Shown one piece after another: positions 17,992 to 29,602 of a DNA stretch of 64,000 bases (its first letter is position 1; each line of letters opens with the position of its first letter). Location: contig NZ_JAAZQX010000008.1 of NCBI RefSeq assembly GCF_012371325.1, forward strand, positions 1 to 64,000. Reading direction: 5' to 3'. The position numbers and the translations under genes were made by a program. This DNA is from Acinetobacter sp. A2 (GTDB taxonomy: Bacteria > Pseudomonadota > Gammaproteobacteria > Pseudomonadales > Moraxellaceae). The notes below the pieces were generated by a model. The model had not been told where the DNA came from and did not search any database. It saw nothing but the letters and a program-made list of their open reading frames with translations.

Positions 17992-19326
17992 CTACGATGA
18001 CTTTTGCACCAACCAAGCATTCATTTCCTGCAAGTCTTGTTCGGTTAATTGTCCCACCGCAGCTTTAAGCTGCAAGACATGATTTAAATAATCATATTGT
18101 GCATTGAGATAATCTTGCTTCGCCGAAAAAGCATTACGCTGTGCCAGCAATACATCCACCATGGTTTTTAAACCTTCTTGATATTGCGCTTTCGAGGCAC
18201 GTGCCACCAAGTCTGCAGAATTCATGGCTGCTTGGCGTGCCTGCAATTTGGCCTGATCTGTTTCGACTTGTAAATATGCTTTTTTTACTTCGGTCTGAGC
18301 TTTGCGAATTGCGGCATCCAGTTCAGCTTCCGATTTTTGGACTTGCACTGCCGCTTTTTGCACATTTTTACTGACACGCCCACCACTAAACACGTTCCAG
18401 TTCATCTCTACCCCAATCTGATCAAACTGACCATCGGGTGACATCACACTTTCAGGGCTTTGCTTGGCATAGCCATAGCTGCCAACGGCCTCAACTTGTG
18501 GATAGCGCGCAGCCTGCTCGACCCGACGTGTATCTTCAGCATATTGGCGCTGTAAACGGGCCTGTAAAATGGCTAGATTTTGCTGTTGGGCCAACTGTGC
18601 CCAATCTTCTAGACGCTCTGGTACGGGTTTCTGAAATTGAAAATCATCACGCAGTACTGCCAAATTTTCCCGATACGGGCCAATCAATTGTGCCAATTGT
18701 TCTTGTGCCAACACCAGTTGCACATGCGTTGCAATACGATTAGCACGTGCATTTTGATATTGTGCATTGGCTTCACTGACTTCACTTTTAGCCACTAAAC
18801 CTTCACGCAGTTTAGCATTCATCATATTAAGCTGTTCCAGCAGCGCTTTTTCTTCTTGTAAATAGGCGGTGGTTAAGGACTGCTGACGCAACACATTAAA
18901 ATAAGCTTCAGACACATTCAAAATATGTTGTTGCTGTTGTAAACGCAAAGTCACTTCACTCAAGCTCAAAGAGGTTTTCACTTGTTTTAACGCTTGCCAA
19001 GCATCCCAACGGAACAATGGCTGACGCGCAGTTAAAGCCACTTGACGCGAAGTGGATGACGGACTACCAAATATATCATTTGAGGCTGCAGAATTAACCT
19101 GACTCATGTCCTGACTTTTACGAGTAATATTGCCAGACAAGGTCACTGTTGGCAGTAAATTACCTTGGGCAATCCCTAAATTCAGTTGATCGGCTTGATA
19201 CTGCAATTGCTGTGCTTGCCAATTCGGGTCGTTCTGTTGAGCACGTGCATAGGCTTGCAGCAAATCTAAAGCAAATACCCCTGAACTTGCCCACAATAAA
19301 CTCAGACTCAAAACGATTTTTTTCAT
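17992..19326 (-). CDS. tolC: TolC-family outer membrane efflux channel
   Basis: A TolC-like trimeric outer-membrane duct for tripartite efflux pumps or type I secretion. About 444 aa with a signal peptide (MKKIVLSLSLLWASSGVFA) and the duplicated helical OEP domains, for example ALDLLQAYARAQQNDP, VSEAYFNVLRQQ and the second repeat YLNAQYDYLNHVLQLKAAVGQL. An in-frame ATG 12 codons upstream (19362) is possible, but the shorter form gives a cleaner signal peptide. No pump genes are adjacent, as usual for a housekeeping TolC. A 30-base-period direct repeat lies upstream. Confidence 0.9.
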   Translation of the reverse strand: MKKIVLSLSLLWASSGVFALDLLQAYARAQQNDPNWQAQQLQYQADQLNLGIAQGNLLPTVTLSGNITRKSQDMSQVNSAASNDIFGSPSSTSRQVALTARQPLFRWDAWQALKQVKTSLSLSEVTLRLQQQQHILNVSEAYFNVLRQQSLTTAYLQEEKALLEQLNMMNAKLREGLVAKSEVSEANAQYQNARANRIATHVQLVLAQEQLAQLIGPYRENLAVLRDDFQFQKPVPERLEDWAQLAQQQNLAILQARLQRQYAEDTRRVEQAARYPQVEAVGSYGYAKQSPESVMSPDGQFDQIGVEMNWNVFSGGRVSKNVQKAAVQVQKSEAELDAAIRKAQTEVKKAYLQVETDQAKLQARQAAMNSADLVARASKAQYQEGLKTMVDVLLAQRNAFSAKQDYLNAQYDYLNHVLQLKAAVGQLTEQDLQEMNAWLVQKSS

Positions 19327-19792
19327 TGTTTTTCTAACAACCCACTTTTGCGATTTCATCAATCCAATTGCATGTTCTTTTTACTCTGCACATACTAAAG
19401 CTTATTTGCATTTTTTCCGTATGAGTTTCATTACATTGCATTAATTTTCATTTTATTTCAATTCATTGCATAAGCATCAACTCAAAAAAACCTCTGCTTA
19501 CACAAGCTTCACAATTCAGCTTCACATCACAACCATGTAACCAAACTCTAGCAGAATACTACAATTTCTTGCGGCTATTTAACCTTACAATGAGCACTCT
19601 CCCTATCCCTAGTTGTGCAATGAAGTGTATTTCTACAAACCGTCTGCATCGTACGAATGGTCTGGAAATTCTACTTTTTGGCAATGCTTAATTTTTGTTT
19701 GATGACGTATGTTTGTACCACTTTTCTCATGATGGATTGACACTTAGAGATCACCTTCAATGACCAATCAATTTTTATGTTGAATTGCTGTA
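19327..19792. other. Gene-free region between tolC and a lipoprotein gene
   Basis: About 465 AT-rich bases holding the divergent upstream regions of tolC (minus) and the lipoprotein (plus). It contains the direct repeats at 19426-19474 and a TTGACA at about 19737 without a good -10. I see no ORF or RNA gene. Confidence 0.6.
19426..19474. repeat. Imperfect direct repeat, 30-bp period, upstream of tolC
   Basis: TTTCATTACATTGCATTAA (19426-19444) and TTTCAATTCATTGCATAAG (19456-19474) agree at 15 of 19 positions and are spaced 30 bases start to start, about three helical turns. They lie 100-150 bases upstream of the tolC start. They could be regulator-binding repeats; the regulator is unknown. 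Confidence 0.45.
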
Positions 19793-20857
19793 ATGGTTAA
19801 ATTTTTTCGCATGAGTAAACTGATCATACTGCTTAGCAGTTGCTTAGGTTTACTCGCCTGCCAAAACTCGGATACTCCGCCTGTACCTGAGCCGCCACAG
19901 GTGCAGACCAGTGCCAGTGAGCCTGTAGATTTAACCCAAATGTGTGACAACATTCAGCACAACATGCAGCAAATTGATAATACCCGCACCACATTTGCCT
20001 TAGAGCAAATCAATCAGGACTTAAAAGTCTGTTTGCCGCTGTTGCCTTTAGCAGAACAGTTAAAATTGCTCGACCTTTCCACCCAAATGTATCAACGCTT
20101 TTTGCATGTAGAACGTAGTGCTACAGAACAATTAGCGTTTGAACAACACGCCTTTGATATGGCTCAACACCCCACCATTCAGCAAAGTCATTTTGAAAAA
20201 TTTGCTGCGCGTGATCAGTATTTATTGAAACACAAAGGACAAGCCTACTTAGAACTGCATGATGCAGGTGCAAGCAAGCTTGCATACCGACGCAGTCCGC
20301 AATATTTAGCAATTATTTTTGCACCTTATATGCCCGATGCTGAGCAAGTTTTCATTGAAAGACTGGCCAATGACAACATGCAGTCTAGCTTACAAGATGC
20401 AGGATTGACGCTCGATGCGACAGACATCGCAGAACGTGCTTTGTTTTGGGAAGATTATCTACAACGTTATCCAAAAAGTCACTTTATTGCAGATGCACGT
20501 TATCTGGCTGAACTTTATGCCATGCTGTTGTTTAAAGGGACAGCGCAAAGCCCTGTTTCATACGATTATGTCGATGAATCCAGTATTCAGCCCGCTGTAT
20601 TATTTGAAGTTAAAAAACTGGCTGAACTGCAAAAATCTACTTTGGCCAATCAAGCACGCAAATTTATTGCCTTTTTACAAATGAGCGCAGAACAACGCCT
20701 TAATGAAATTTCCGCCCAGCCTACCGCACAACAAAAACGTGAACATGGCGAGCAAGCTTTGGTACACGCACAACTGAATCAATATTTAAACCTCAAGACC
20801 ACGCTCACCAATTCAAAGCGTGACTGTTTCAGTGATGGCATTTGCCTGCCGCTTTAA
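19793..20857 (+). CDS. Putative lipoprotein of unknown function
   Basis: I do not recognise this 354-aa protein. It begins with a lipoprotein signal (hydrophobic LIILLSSCLGLLAC, lipobox LLAC with Cys at residue 23, or 17 if the ATG at 19811 is used), followed by a Pro-rich spacer and a mainly helical body (QMCDNIQHNMQQI, HFEKFAARDQYLLK). The C-terminus has a Cys pair (DCFSDGICLPL). Neither start has a clear ribosome-binding site. It is probably a periplasm-facing lipoprotein. It is monocistronic, between tolC and the thiC riboswitch. Confidence 0.75.
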   Translation: MVKFFRMSKLIILLSSCLGLLACQNSDTPPVPEPPQVQTSASEPVDLTQMCDNIQHNMQQIDNTRTTFALEQINQDLKVCLPLLPLAEQLKLLDLSTQMYQRFLHVERSATEQLAFEQHAFDMAQHPTIQQSHFEKFAARDQYLLKHKGQAYLELHDAGASKLAYRRSPQYLAIIFAPYMPDAEQVFIERLANDNMQSSLQDAGLTLDATDIAERALFWEDYLQRYPKSHFIADARYLAELYAMLLFKGTAQSPVSYDYVDESSIQPAVLFEVKKLAELQKSTLANQARKFIAFLQMSAEQRLNEISAQPTAQQKREHGEQALVHAQLNQYLNLKTTLTNSKRDCFSDGICLPL

Positions 20858-20941
20858 AGGTAATTTTCTACCAAACACCCCACCTGAATAAAAGCACGGT
20901 GAGCCCTGCTTTTATAGTCACAACATGCTACTATTTATACA

Positions 20942-21070
20942 GCTTGACGGAGCGCGAGTAATTCCTCGCTGAGATTGTGTCCATTTTGTGTTCAGCCTAA
21001 AGCAATACACAAGATGTAAACCCAAGTACCGTTGAACCTGATCAGGTTAAAACCTGCGTAGGAATCAAGC
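20942..21070 (+). promoter_or_regulatory. TPP riboswitch (THI element)
   Basis: The conserved THI-box blocks are present upstream of thiC: CTGAGA near 20969, and ACCGTTGAACCTGATCAGG with GCGTAGGAA near 21027-21063. The ends pair as GCTTGA (20942-20947) with TCAAGC (21065-21070). The P3 arm is extended (TTGTGT/ACACAA). It senses thiamine pyrophosphate and turns down thiC; the mechanism may involve the downstream hairpin at 21091-21117. Confidence 0.95.
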
Positions 21071-21090
21071 CACCTAAACACCCCGCCTAA

Positions 21091-21117
21091 AAACTGTTTT
21101 AACTTTTTAAACAGTTT
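21091..21117 (+). promoter_or_regulatory. Hairpin between the TPP riboswitch and thiC
   Basis: AAACTGTTT (21091-21099) and AAACAGTTT (21109-21117) form a 9-bp AT-rich stem, followed by GATTTG rather than a clean T-run. It may be part of the expression platform, but it is a poor intrinsic terminator. Confidence 0.4.
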
Positions 21118-21119
21118 GA

Positions 21120-23072
<1,953 letters not shown>

Positions 23073-23149
23073 ATTGTTTAAAAAGCGTTTGTATTCAATC
23101 AAATCTCAGTTAGGATGAAATCATGCTTTGCTCATCCTGATGAGAGTTT

Positions 23150-23770
23150 ATGAAGATTATTCAACAAGCAACTTATGGTCAACACGATGCACAGATTCAC
23201 CAGCGTGAATACCTGTATCGCGGGTTTATTCAGGTTGAGAAAGTCAGCCTGAGCCATCGCTTGTTTAATCAAACCACCTATACCCCAGTCCTTCAGCGTG
23301 AACTTATTCAACGCCCTGAAGCGGCTGGGGTACTCATTTATGATGCCGCACAACAAAAATTTGCACTGATTGAACAGTTCCGCATTGGTGCAATTGACGA
23401 CAGCGACTCGCCTTGGCAATTGGAAGTGATTGCAGGGGTACTGGATGGCAATGAATCGCCTGAAAGCTGCATTCGTCGTGAAGCCTTAGAAGAGTCAGGC
23501 TGCGAGCTGCAACAATTACAACATTTATTTAGTTTTTACCCTTCTGCAGGGGCATGTGCAGAGTTGTTCCACTTATATAGTGCGAATACCACGCTACCAC
23601 AGGAAGGTGGCGTTTTTGGAATGCCAGATGAGGGAGAAAACATCCAATTACATATTATTGATTATCAGGACATTCCTGACTTACTGACCAATGGTCGGCT
23701 AAAGAACGCACCTGTCATTATGGCATTGCAATGGTTACAACAACAGATTAAAACCGTAAAGGATGTCTAA
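23150..23770 (+). CDS. nudF: ADP-ribose pyrophosphatase (Nudix)
   Basis: Hydrolyses ADP-ribose and related sugar nucleotides. The 206-aa protein contains a complete Nudix box from GVLDGNESPE to REALEESGCEL (about residues 102-125, GX5EX7REUXEEXGU), preceded by the family's WQLEVIAG. Its end overlaps the region of the cpdA start, so the two are probably co-transcribed, as is common for nudF-cpdA in gammaproteobacteria. Confidence 0.93.
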   Translation: MKIIQQATYGQHDAQIHQREYLYRGFIQVEKVSLSHRLFNQTTYTPVLQRELIQRPEAAGVLIYDAAQQKFALIEQFRIGAIDDSDSPWQLEVIAGVLDGNESPESCIRREALEESGCELQQLQHLFSFYPSAGACAELFHLYSANTTLPQEGGVFGMPDEGENIQLHIIDYQDIPDLLTNGRLKNAPVIMALQWLQQQIKTVKDV

Positions 23771-23780
23771 GGGGTCAGGC

Positions 23781-24590
23781 ATGACTTTATTCCCAAATAC
23801 ACACCAGCCAGAGCGCTGGACCATTGTACAAATTTCAGATACACATCTCATGGATCAGGATGATTTAGAGTTTGTGCACATGAATCCTGAACACAGTTTT
23901 CATGCGGTCATGCAGGATATTACACAACAATACCCGCAGGCCGATGCAATTTTTCATACTGGCGATTTAGCACAAGTGCCTGTCGCTGCGACATATCAGC
24001 GCTATTTAAAATTTATGCAGGCATTAAATATTCCGCATTATCAAATTCCTGGCAATCATGATGATGCCGAGGTCTTCCCTTTTTATGTAAAATCCAATCA
24101 AGTCCATGCGATTGAACTGGGTAACTGGTGCGTGATCTTGCTGAATACAGCCGTCAAAAACCGTGTCGATGGATGGATGGATGCAGCACAGTTACAACAA
24201 TTAGATCAGGTTCTGCAACAACATGCGCATCAGTATGTGATCATTGCCTGTCATCATCATCCTTTTGATATGCATTCACACTGGATTGATCAGCACAAGT
24301 TAAAAAACACTGAAGATTTAATTGATGTGTTGGCGCGGCACAGTCAAGTCAAACTGGTGCTGTGCGGTCATGTGCATCAGGACTCGCTCAATGAATGGCA
24401 AGGGATTCAGTTTTACTCAACTCCATCGACCTGCGTGCAGTTCAAACCACACAGCCAACACTTTGCTTTAGGTACAGAAGCCCCGGGTTACCGTGTGTTA
24501 CATTTGAATGCAGATGGCAGTTTTAGCACTCAGGTGCATCGGGTTGAGCATATCGTGCAACAAATAAATTTTGAAATTTCAGGTTATTAA
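23781..24590 (+). CDS. cpdA: 3',5'-cyclic-AMP phosphodiesterase CpdA
   Basis: A 269-aa class III cyclic nucleotide phosphodiesterase with a calcineurin-like metallophosphoesterase fold. Metal-binding motifs are in order: ISDTHL (about 19-24), HTGDLAQ, GNHDD, CHHHP and CGHVHQDS. I chose the ATG at 23781 behind AAGGGG; an earlier ATG at 23763 lies inside the end of nudF and has no spaced ribosome-binding site. It probably sets cAMP levels for Vfr/CRP-type signalling. Confidence 0.92.
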   Translation: MTLFPNTHQPERWTIVQISDTHLMDQDDLEFVHMNPEHSFHAVMQDITQQYPQADAIFHTGDLAQVPVAATYQRYLKFMQALNIPHYQIPGNHDDAEVFPFYVKSNQVHAIELGNWCVILLNTAVKNRVDGWMDAAQLQQLDQVLQQHAHQYVIIACHHHPFDMHSHWIDQHKLKNTEDLIDVLARHSQVKLVLCGHVHQDSLNEWQGIQFYSTPSTCVQFKPHSQHFALGTEAPGYRVLHLNADGSFSTQVHRVEHIVQQINFEISGY

Positions 24591-24764
24591 CTTTTCATTT
24601 TATTTCTTTTGCTTTACTTTATGCCTTCAACGAAAAATGCGATAACACATCCAAACATCAAAGACTATCCATAATCAAAAAAAGTCTATATGATGACGTC
24701 CCCCGAAGATCGAATATTGTTCTTTGGGAGTGGATAAAAACACTTGCATATCACCATATTTTTC

Positions 24765-24781
24765 GCGTACCAATCGTACGC
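24765..24781 (+). promoter_or_regulatory. Small hairpin in the dksA leader
   Basis: GCGTAC and GTACGC form a 6-bp stem around CAATC, seven bases before the GAGGA ribosome-binding site of dksA. A second stem (CCCGAAGA with TCTTTGGG) lies about 60 bases further up. These may affect dksA mRNA; no function is shown. Confidence 0.4.
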
Positions 24782-24802
24782 ATATGATGAGGAATGCCCT
24801 AC

Positions 24803-25330
24803 ATGGCGAATGACAACCAAAATCAAGTCTTGGACGAACAAACAGATCTTGTAGAAGAAAAAGCTACAAAACGCGTGCGTAAGGCAAAGCCAAAGGCTTT
24901 AGAGGGCGGTTCTACAGCTAGCTTATTTGGTATTGCACCTTATCAGCCTAAAAAAAATGAAGAATACATGTCTGAAGGACAACTCGAGCATTTCCGTCAA
25001 ATTCTCATGGCGTGGAAAGAAGAGTTAATGTCAGAAGTTGACCGCACTTTAAACACTATGCAAGACGAAAATACAGCCTTGCCAGATGTAAACGACCGTG
25101 CGACTCAAGAAGAAGAGTTTGCAATTGAGTTGCGTACTCGTGACCGCGAACGTAAATTGATTCGTAAAATTGAACAATCTATTGAAGCGATTAAAAACGA
25201 TGACTATGGTTTTTGTGAAACTTGTGGTGTCGAAATTGGTTTACGTCGTTTAGAAGCACGTCCAACTGCAACGTTATGTATTGATTGCAAAACTTTGGCA
25301 GAGATCAAAGAGAAGCAAAACAACGGTTAA
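24803..25330 (+). CDS. dksA: RNA polymerase-binding transcription factor DksA
   Basis: Works with ppGpp in the stringent response by inserting a coiled coil into the RNA polymerase secondary channel. The 175-aa protein has the coiled coil (about residues 55-130, with acidic tip residues near LPDVNDRATQEEE) and the zinc finger CETCG...CIDC. A Lys-rich N-terminal extension of about 30 residues (ATKRVRKAKPKALEGG) exceeds the 151-aa E. coli protein. I chose ATG 24803 because GAGGA lies nine bases upstream, whereas it abuts the ATG at 24794. gluQ follows. Confidence 0.97.
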   Translation: MANDNQNQVLDEQTDLVEEKATKRVRKAKPKALEGGSTASLFGIAPYQPKKNEEYMSEGQLEHFRQILMAWKEELMSEVDRTLNTMQDENTALPDVNDRATQEEEFAIELRTRDRERKLIRKIEQSIEAIKNDDYGFCETCGVEIGLRRLEARPTATLCIDCKTLAEIKEKQNNG

Positions 25331-25332
25331 TC

Positions 25333-26265
25333 GTGACTGTTGAGAATTACCTAGCCGAACACAGTTCGGAGCTTGAGCAGCAGCGAAACGATGTTTCGCT
25401 CACTCGCTACACAGGTCGGTTTGCGCCATCGCCAACCGGCCCTTTGCATTTTGGCTCACTCATTACCGCAGTAGCCAGTTATTGTGATGCCAAAGCTCAG
25501 CACGGCAAATGGCTCGTCCGCATTGAAGATACCGATATTCCTCGTATCTACCCAGGCAGTGAAAGCCATATTTTGCGCTGCATAGATGCTTTTCAATTTA
25601 AACCTGATGCTGAAATTATTTTCCAGAAAGATCGTCTTGAGCTTTATGAAGCCATATTACAACAGTTACAGCAACAAGATTTAGTCTATGCCTGTCAATG
25701 CACCCGTAAAATGCTTGGCTCTAATCATATTTATGCAGGTACCTGCCGTAATCTAGGGCTAGATTTTGCAGAACAAGCCATTCGCGTTAAAGTGAGCGAT
25801 CAGGACATCTATTTTCAAGACCGTTTACAGGGTCAACAATGTTCCAACCTAACGCAAGACTTGGGAGATTTTGTATTGAAACGGCGCGATGGCATTATCA
25901 ACTATCAATTGGCGGTGGTGGTGGATGACTATCTGCAAGGCATCACGCATGTGGTTCGAGGTGCAGATTTGCTGGACAACACCGCACGACAAATTTATTT
26001 GGGGCAATTGTTAGGCTATCCACGCCTTAATTATATGCACTTGCCTTTAGCCATGAATGCGCAAGGACAGAAACTGTCTAAACAGAACCTTGCTCAGGCT
26101 TTGGACTTAACCCAAGCCTCACAATTGCTACAGGCTGCGTTTACTGCGCTAAATCAGCCCCCAATCACCCTAGACACGCCAGCACGTATGTTGCTGCAAG
26201 GCATTCAACAATGGGATGCATCTCGTATTCCTGTAGGCACTACGTTACACGGTTGCTACTTATAA
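25333..26265 (+). CDS. gluQ: Glutamyl-Q tRNA(Asp) synthetase
   Basis: Attaches glutamate to queuosine in tRNA(Asp). It is a GluRS catalytic-domain paralogue without the anticodon-binding domain. The 310-aa protein has FAPSPTGPLHFGSLI (HIGH-like, about residues 30-44), a zinc cluster formed by CQC and the downstream YAGTC, and a KLSKQ motif equivalent to KMSKS. The only plausible start is the GTG at 25333, two bases after the dksA stop, although its ribosome-binding site is weak. The frame stays open upstream into dksA. dksA-gluQ linkage is widespread in gammaproteobacteria. Confidence 0.93.
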   Translation: MTVENYLAEHSSELEQQRNDVSLTRYTGRFAPSPTGPLHFGSLITAVASYCDAKAQHGKWLVRIEDTDIPRIYPGSESHILRCIDAFQFKPDAEIIFQKDRLELYEAILQQLQQQDLVYACQCTRKMLGSNHIYAGTCRNLGLDFAEQAIRVKVSDQDIYFQDRLQGQQCSNLTQDLGDFVLKRRDGIINYQLAVVVDDYLQGITHVVRGADLLDNTARQIYLGQLLGYPRLNYMHLPLAMNAQGQKLSKQNLAQALDLTQASQLLQAAFTALNQPPITLDTPARMLLQGIQQWDASRIPVGTTLHGCYL

Positions 26266-26321
26266 AATTCCAGATTCGTTTATGCTCAAAGTCACATTCA
26301 CAGATTTAGGCAGAAGCATCT

Positions 26322-26582
26322 ATGTTTTTTATTTTTGGTGTAGGGCCGAAAACCAAAGTCGTGGAAAGCAATCAGTTTACTTGTCCTGTTTGTCGTACCC
26401 ACAGCAGATATGAATTAAGACAACGGCGGCAATATTTTTCTTTATTTTTTATTCCGCTTTTTCCTGTGTCGAAACAGCAGAATGCTACGGTGAAGTGTTT
26501 ACATTGTGGAACTGAAATGCCGAGCATGGTGCTAAACCATGCTCAGCCGAATTCTGCTAAAGAGATGAATCTAGAAGCTTAA
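26322..26582 (+). CDS. Small zinc-ribbon protein
   Basis: An 86-aa protein with two CXXC knuckles (CPVCRT at about residues 21-24 and CLHCG at about 60-63), separated by a Tyr/Phe-rich hydrophobic segment (RQYFSLFFIPLFPVS). This matches the zinc-ribbon family of small proteins of unknown function found in many bacteria. It converges with ftsW with only two bases between stop codons. No ribosome-binding site of note is visible. The function is unknown. Confidence 0.75.
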   Translation: MFFIFGVGPKTKVVESNQFTCPVCRTHSRYELRQRRQYFSLFFIPLFPVSKQQNATVKCLHCGTEMPSMVLNHAQPNSAKEMNLEA

Positions 26583-26584
26583 GA

Positions 26585-27781
26585 CTAGAAACTAGATTCT
26601 TCACGGCTTGGATTGGTTTCATGGGTCGAGGCTTCAATTTTCAGAATTAGACTCACCATGACTGCGCACATAATCAAAGATGAACCACCATAACTAATGA
26701 ATGGTAGCGTCAGACCTTTGGTTGGCAACATGCCCATATTCATGCCCGTATTCACCATAATCTGCAACAAGAAGATGATGCTGATTCCATACGCCAAATA
26801 GCCTGCACGTAAATATTGGTTTTTTAGGGCACGATGACCAATTTTAATACAAGAAACCAGCATCGCAAAAGACAGGCTGATTACCACAAAAATACCCAAA
26901 AAGCCGAACTCTTCACCCAACACAGCCAACATAAAGTCTGTGTGCGCTTCTGGTAAATAGGACATTTTCTGAATACTGTGCCCTAAACCTACACCAACCC
27001 ACTCACCACGACCAAATGCCATTAAAGCGTTAGATAACTGATAGCCAACACCCAAAGGGTCATTCCACGGGTTTGAGAACGACATTAAGCGTTCAAAGCG
27101 ATACGGCTCGAACACCACTAAAAACACAAAGGCGGCAATAATTGCCCCGAAGGCAATCCCGAACTGAATTAACGGTGCACCTGCCAAAAAGAAGACGCCC
27201 AGCATGGTCAAGGCAATCACCACAGTAGCCCCTAAGTCTGGCTCTGCAATCACCAAACCAACGGTCACGGCCATAATCACCGCAAGACGTACCAAGCCTT
27301 TAATATTGTTACGCACTTCTTCGGCACGTCGCACCACATAATCTGCAGTAAATATGGCCATCATGACTTTGGCGACTTCAGAGGCTTGTAAGGTAAATCC
27401 TGCAACCCGAATCCAGCGTTTAGAGCCATTAACCTCAGTACCAACCACCAAAACTGCAATCAATAAGGCAATGGTGACAATCCACAGAAAAAAGGTATTG
27501 TTAAACCATGTATTCAGCGGCACTTTATACACAACAAAAGCAGCAACCAAGGCCACCACAATCGAAATACCATGGCGGAAAACATAGTGAAAAGCATTTT
27601 CATGCATACGCTCTGCATAGGGCATCGACGCCGATGCCACCATAATCGAGCCAATACATAACAATGCCAATACACTAAAAATCAGCACATTACGCACATT
27701 TATTTCCGCAGGCAGTTTTGGCAGCCAACGGTCATAGACCTGATTGAGTTTATTGATTGTTGTCTGAGCCAAGCCAGCCAT
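26585..27781 (-). CDS. ftsW: Peptidoglycan glycosyltransferase FtsW
   Basis: SEDS-family lipid II polymerase of the divisome. The 398-aa protein has about ten transmembrane helices. SEDS landmarks are the catalytic-Asp region IAEPDLGATVVI, RFERLMSFSNPWNDPLG, the large loop with AHTDFMLAVLGEEFGFLG, and the C-terminal LPTKGLTLPFISYGGSS. It starts 19 bases after murD, so it is FtsW rather than RodA. The murD-ftsW pair is separated from the rest of the division cluster in this window. Confidence 0.95.
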   Translation of the reverse strand: MAGLAQTTINKLNQVYDRWLPKLPAEINVRNVLIFSVLALLCIGSIMVASASMPYAERMHENAFHYVFRHGISIVVALVAAFVVYKVPLNTWFNNTFFLWIVTIALLIAVLVVGTEVNGSKRWIRVAGFTLQASEVAKVMMAIFTADYVVRRAEEVRNNIKGLVRLAVIMAVTVGLVIAEPDLGATVVIALTMLGVFFLAGAPLIQFGIAFGAIIAAFVFLVVFEPYRFERLMSFSNPWNDPLGVGYQLSNALMAFGRGEWVGVGLGHSIQKMSYLPEAHTDFMLAVLGEEFGFLGIFVVISLSFAMLVSCIKIGHRALKNQYLRAGYLAYGISIIFLLQIMVNTGMNMGMLPTKGLTLPFISYGGSSLIMCAVMVSLILKIEASTHETNPSREESSF

Positions 27782-27800
27782 ATCTCATCCCTTATTGTTG

Positions 27801-29288
<1,488 letters not shown>

Positions 29289-29318
29289 AAACATCTCAGT
29301 AAAGTTGGACAGATGTGG

Positions 29319-29570
29319 CTATTTCCATTTCACTGCTTGGACTTCAACTTTCTTTTCGGTGGGTTGATCTTTGCTGTCACATCCACAACTGCCACCACAA
29401 CCTGCCACTGCCGCAGGCTTCAACCACTTTGCCAAACCATGCCAACCTTTTTCTGCGCAGGAATTGGACAGTTTTAGAAAAACTGCGCTAGAAGCCTTGG
29501 GAAAGACTTTTTTAAAAACCACTACCGCACTCCACAGTACCAGTGCAGCAACAATCAGAATTTCAATCAT
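29319..29570 (-). CDS. Small Cys-rich membrane protein of the feo operon
   Basis: An 83-aa protein with one N-terminal transmembrane helix (ILIVAALVLWSAVVVF), a central Cys (SNSCAEKG) and a Cys/Gly cluster AGCGGSCGCDS near residues 56-66. It resembles the DUF6587/FeoB-associated Cys-rich group. It follows feoB by about 30 bases and ends at the operon terminator. It plausibly plays the accessory FeoC-like part in ferrous iron uptake, perhaps binding iron or a cluster; this is inferred from context and Cys content. Confidence 0.75.
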   Translation of the reverse strand: MIEILIVAALVLWSAVVVFKKVFPKASSAVFLKLSNSCAEKGWHGLAKWLKPAAVAGCGGSCGCDSKDQPTEKKVEVQAVKWK

Positions 29571-29602
29571 GTTCGTCTTCTCCTGTGAAACCTAAAATAG
29601 CC

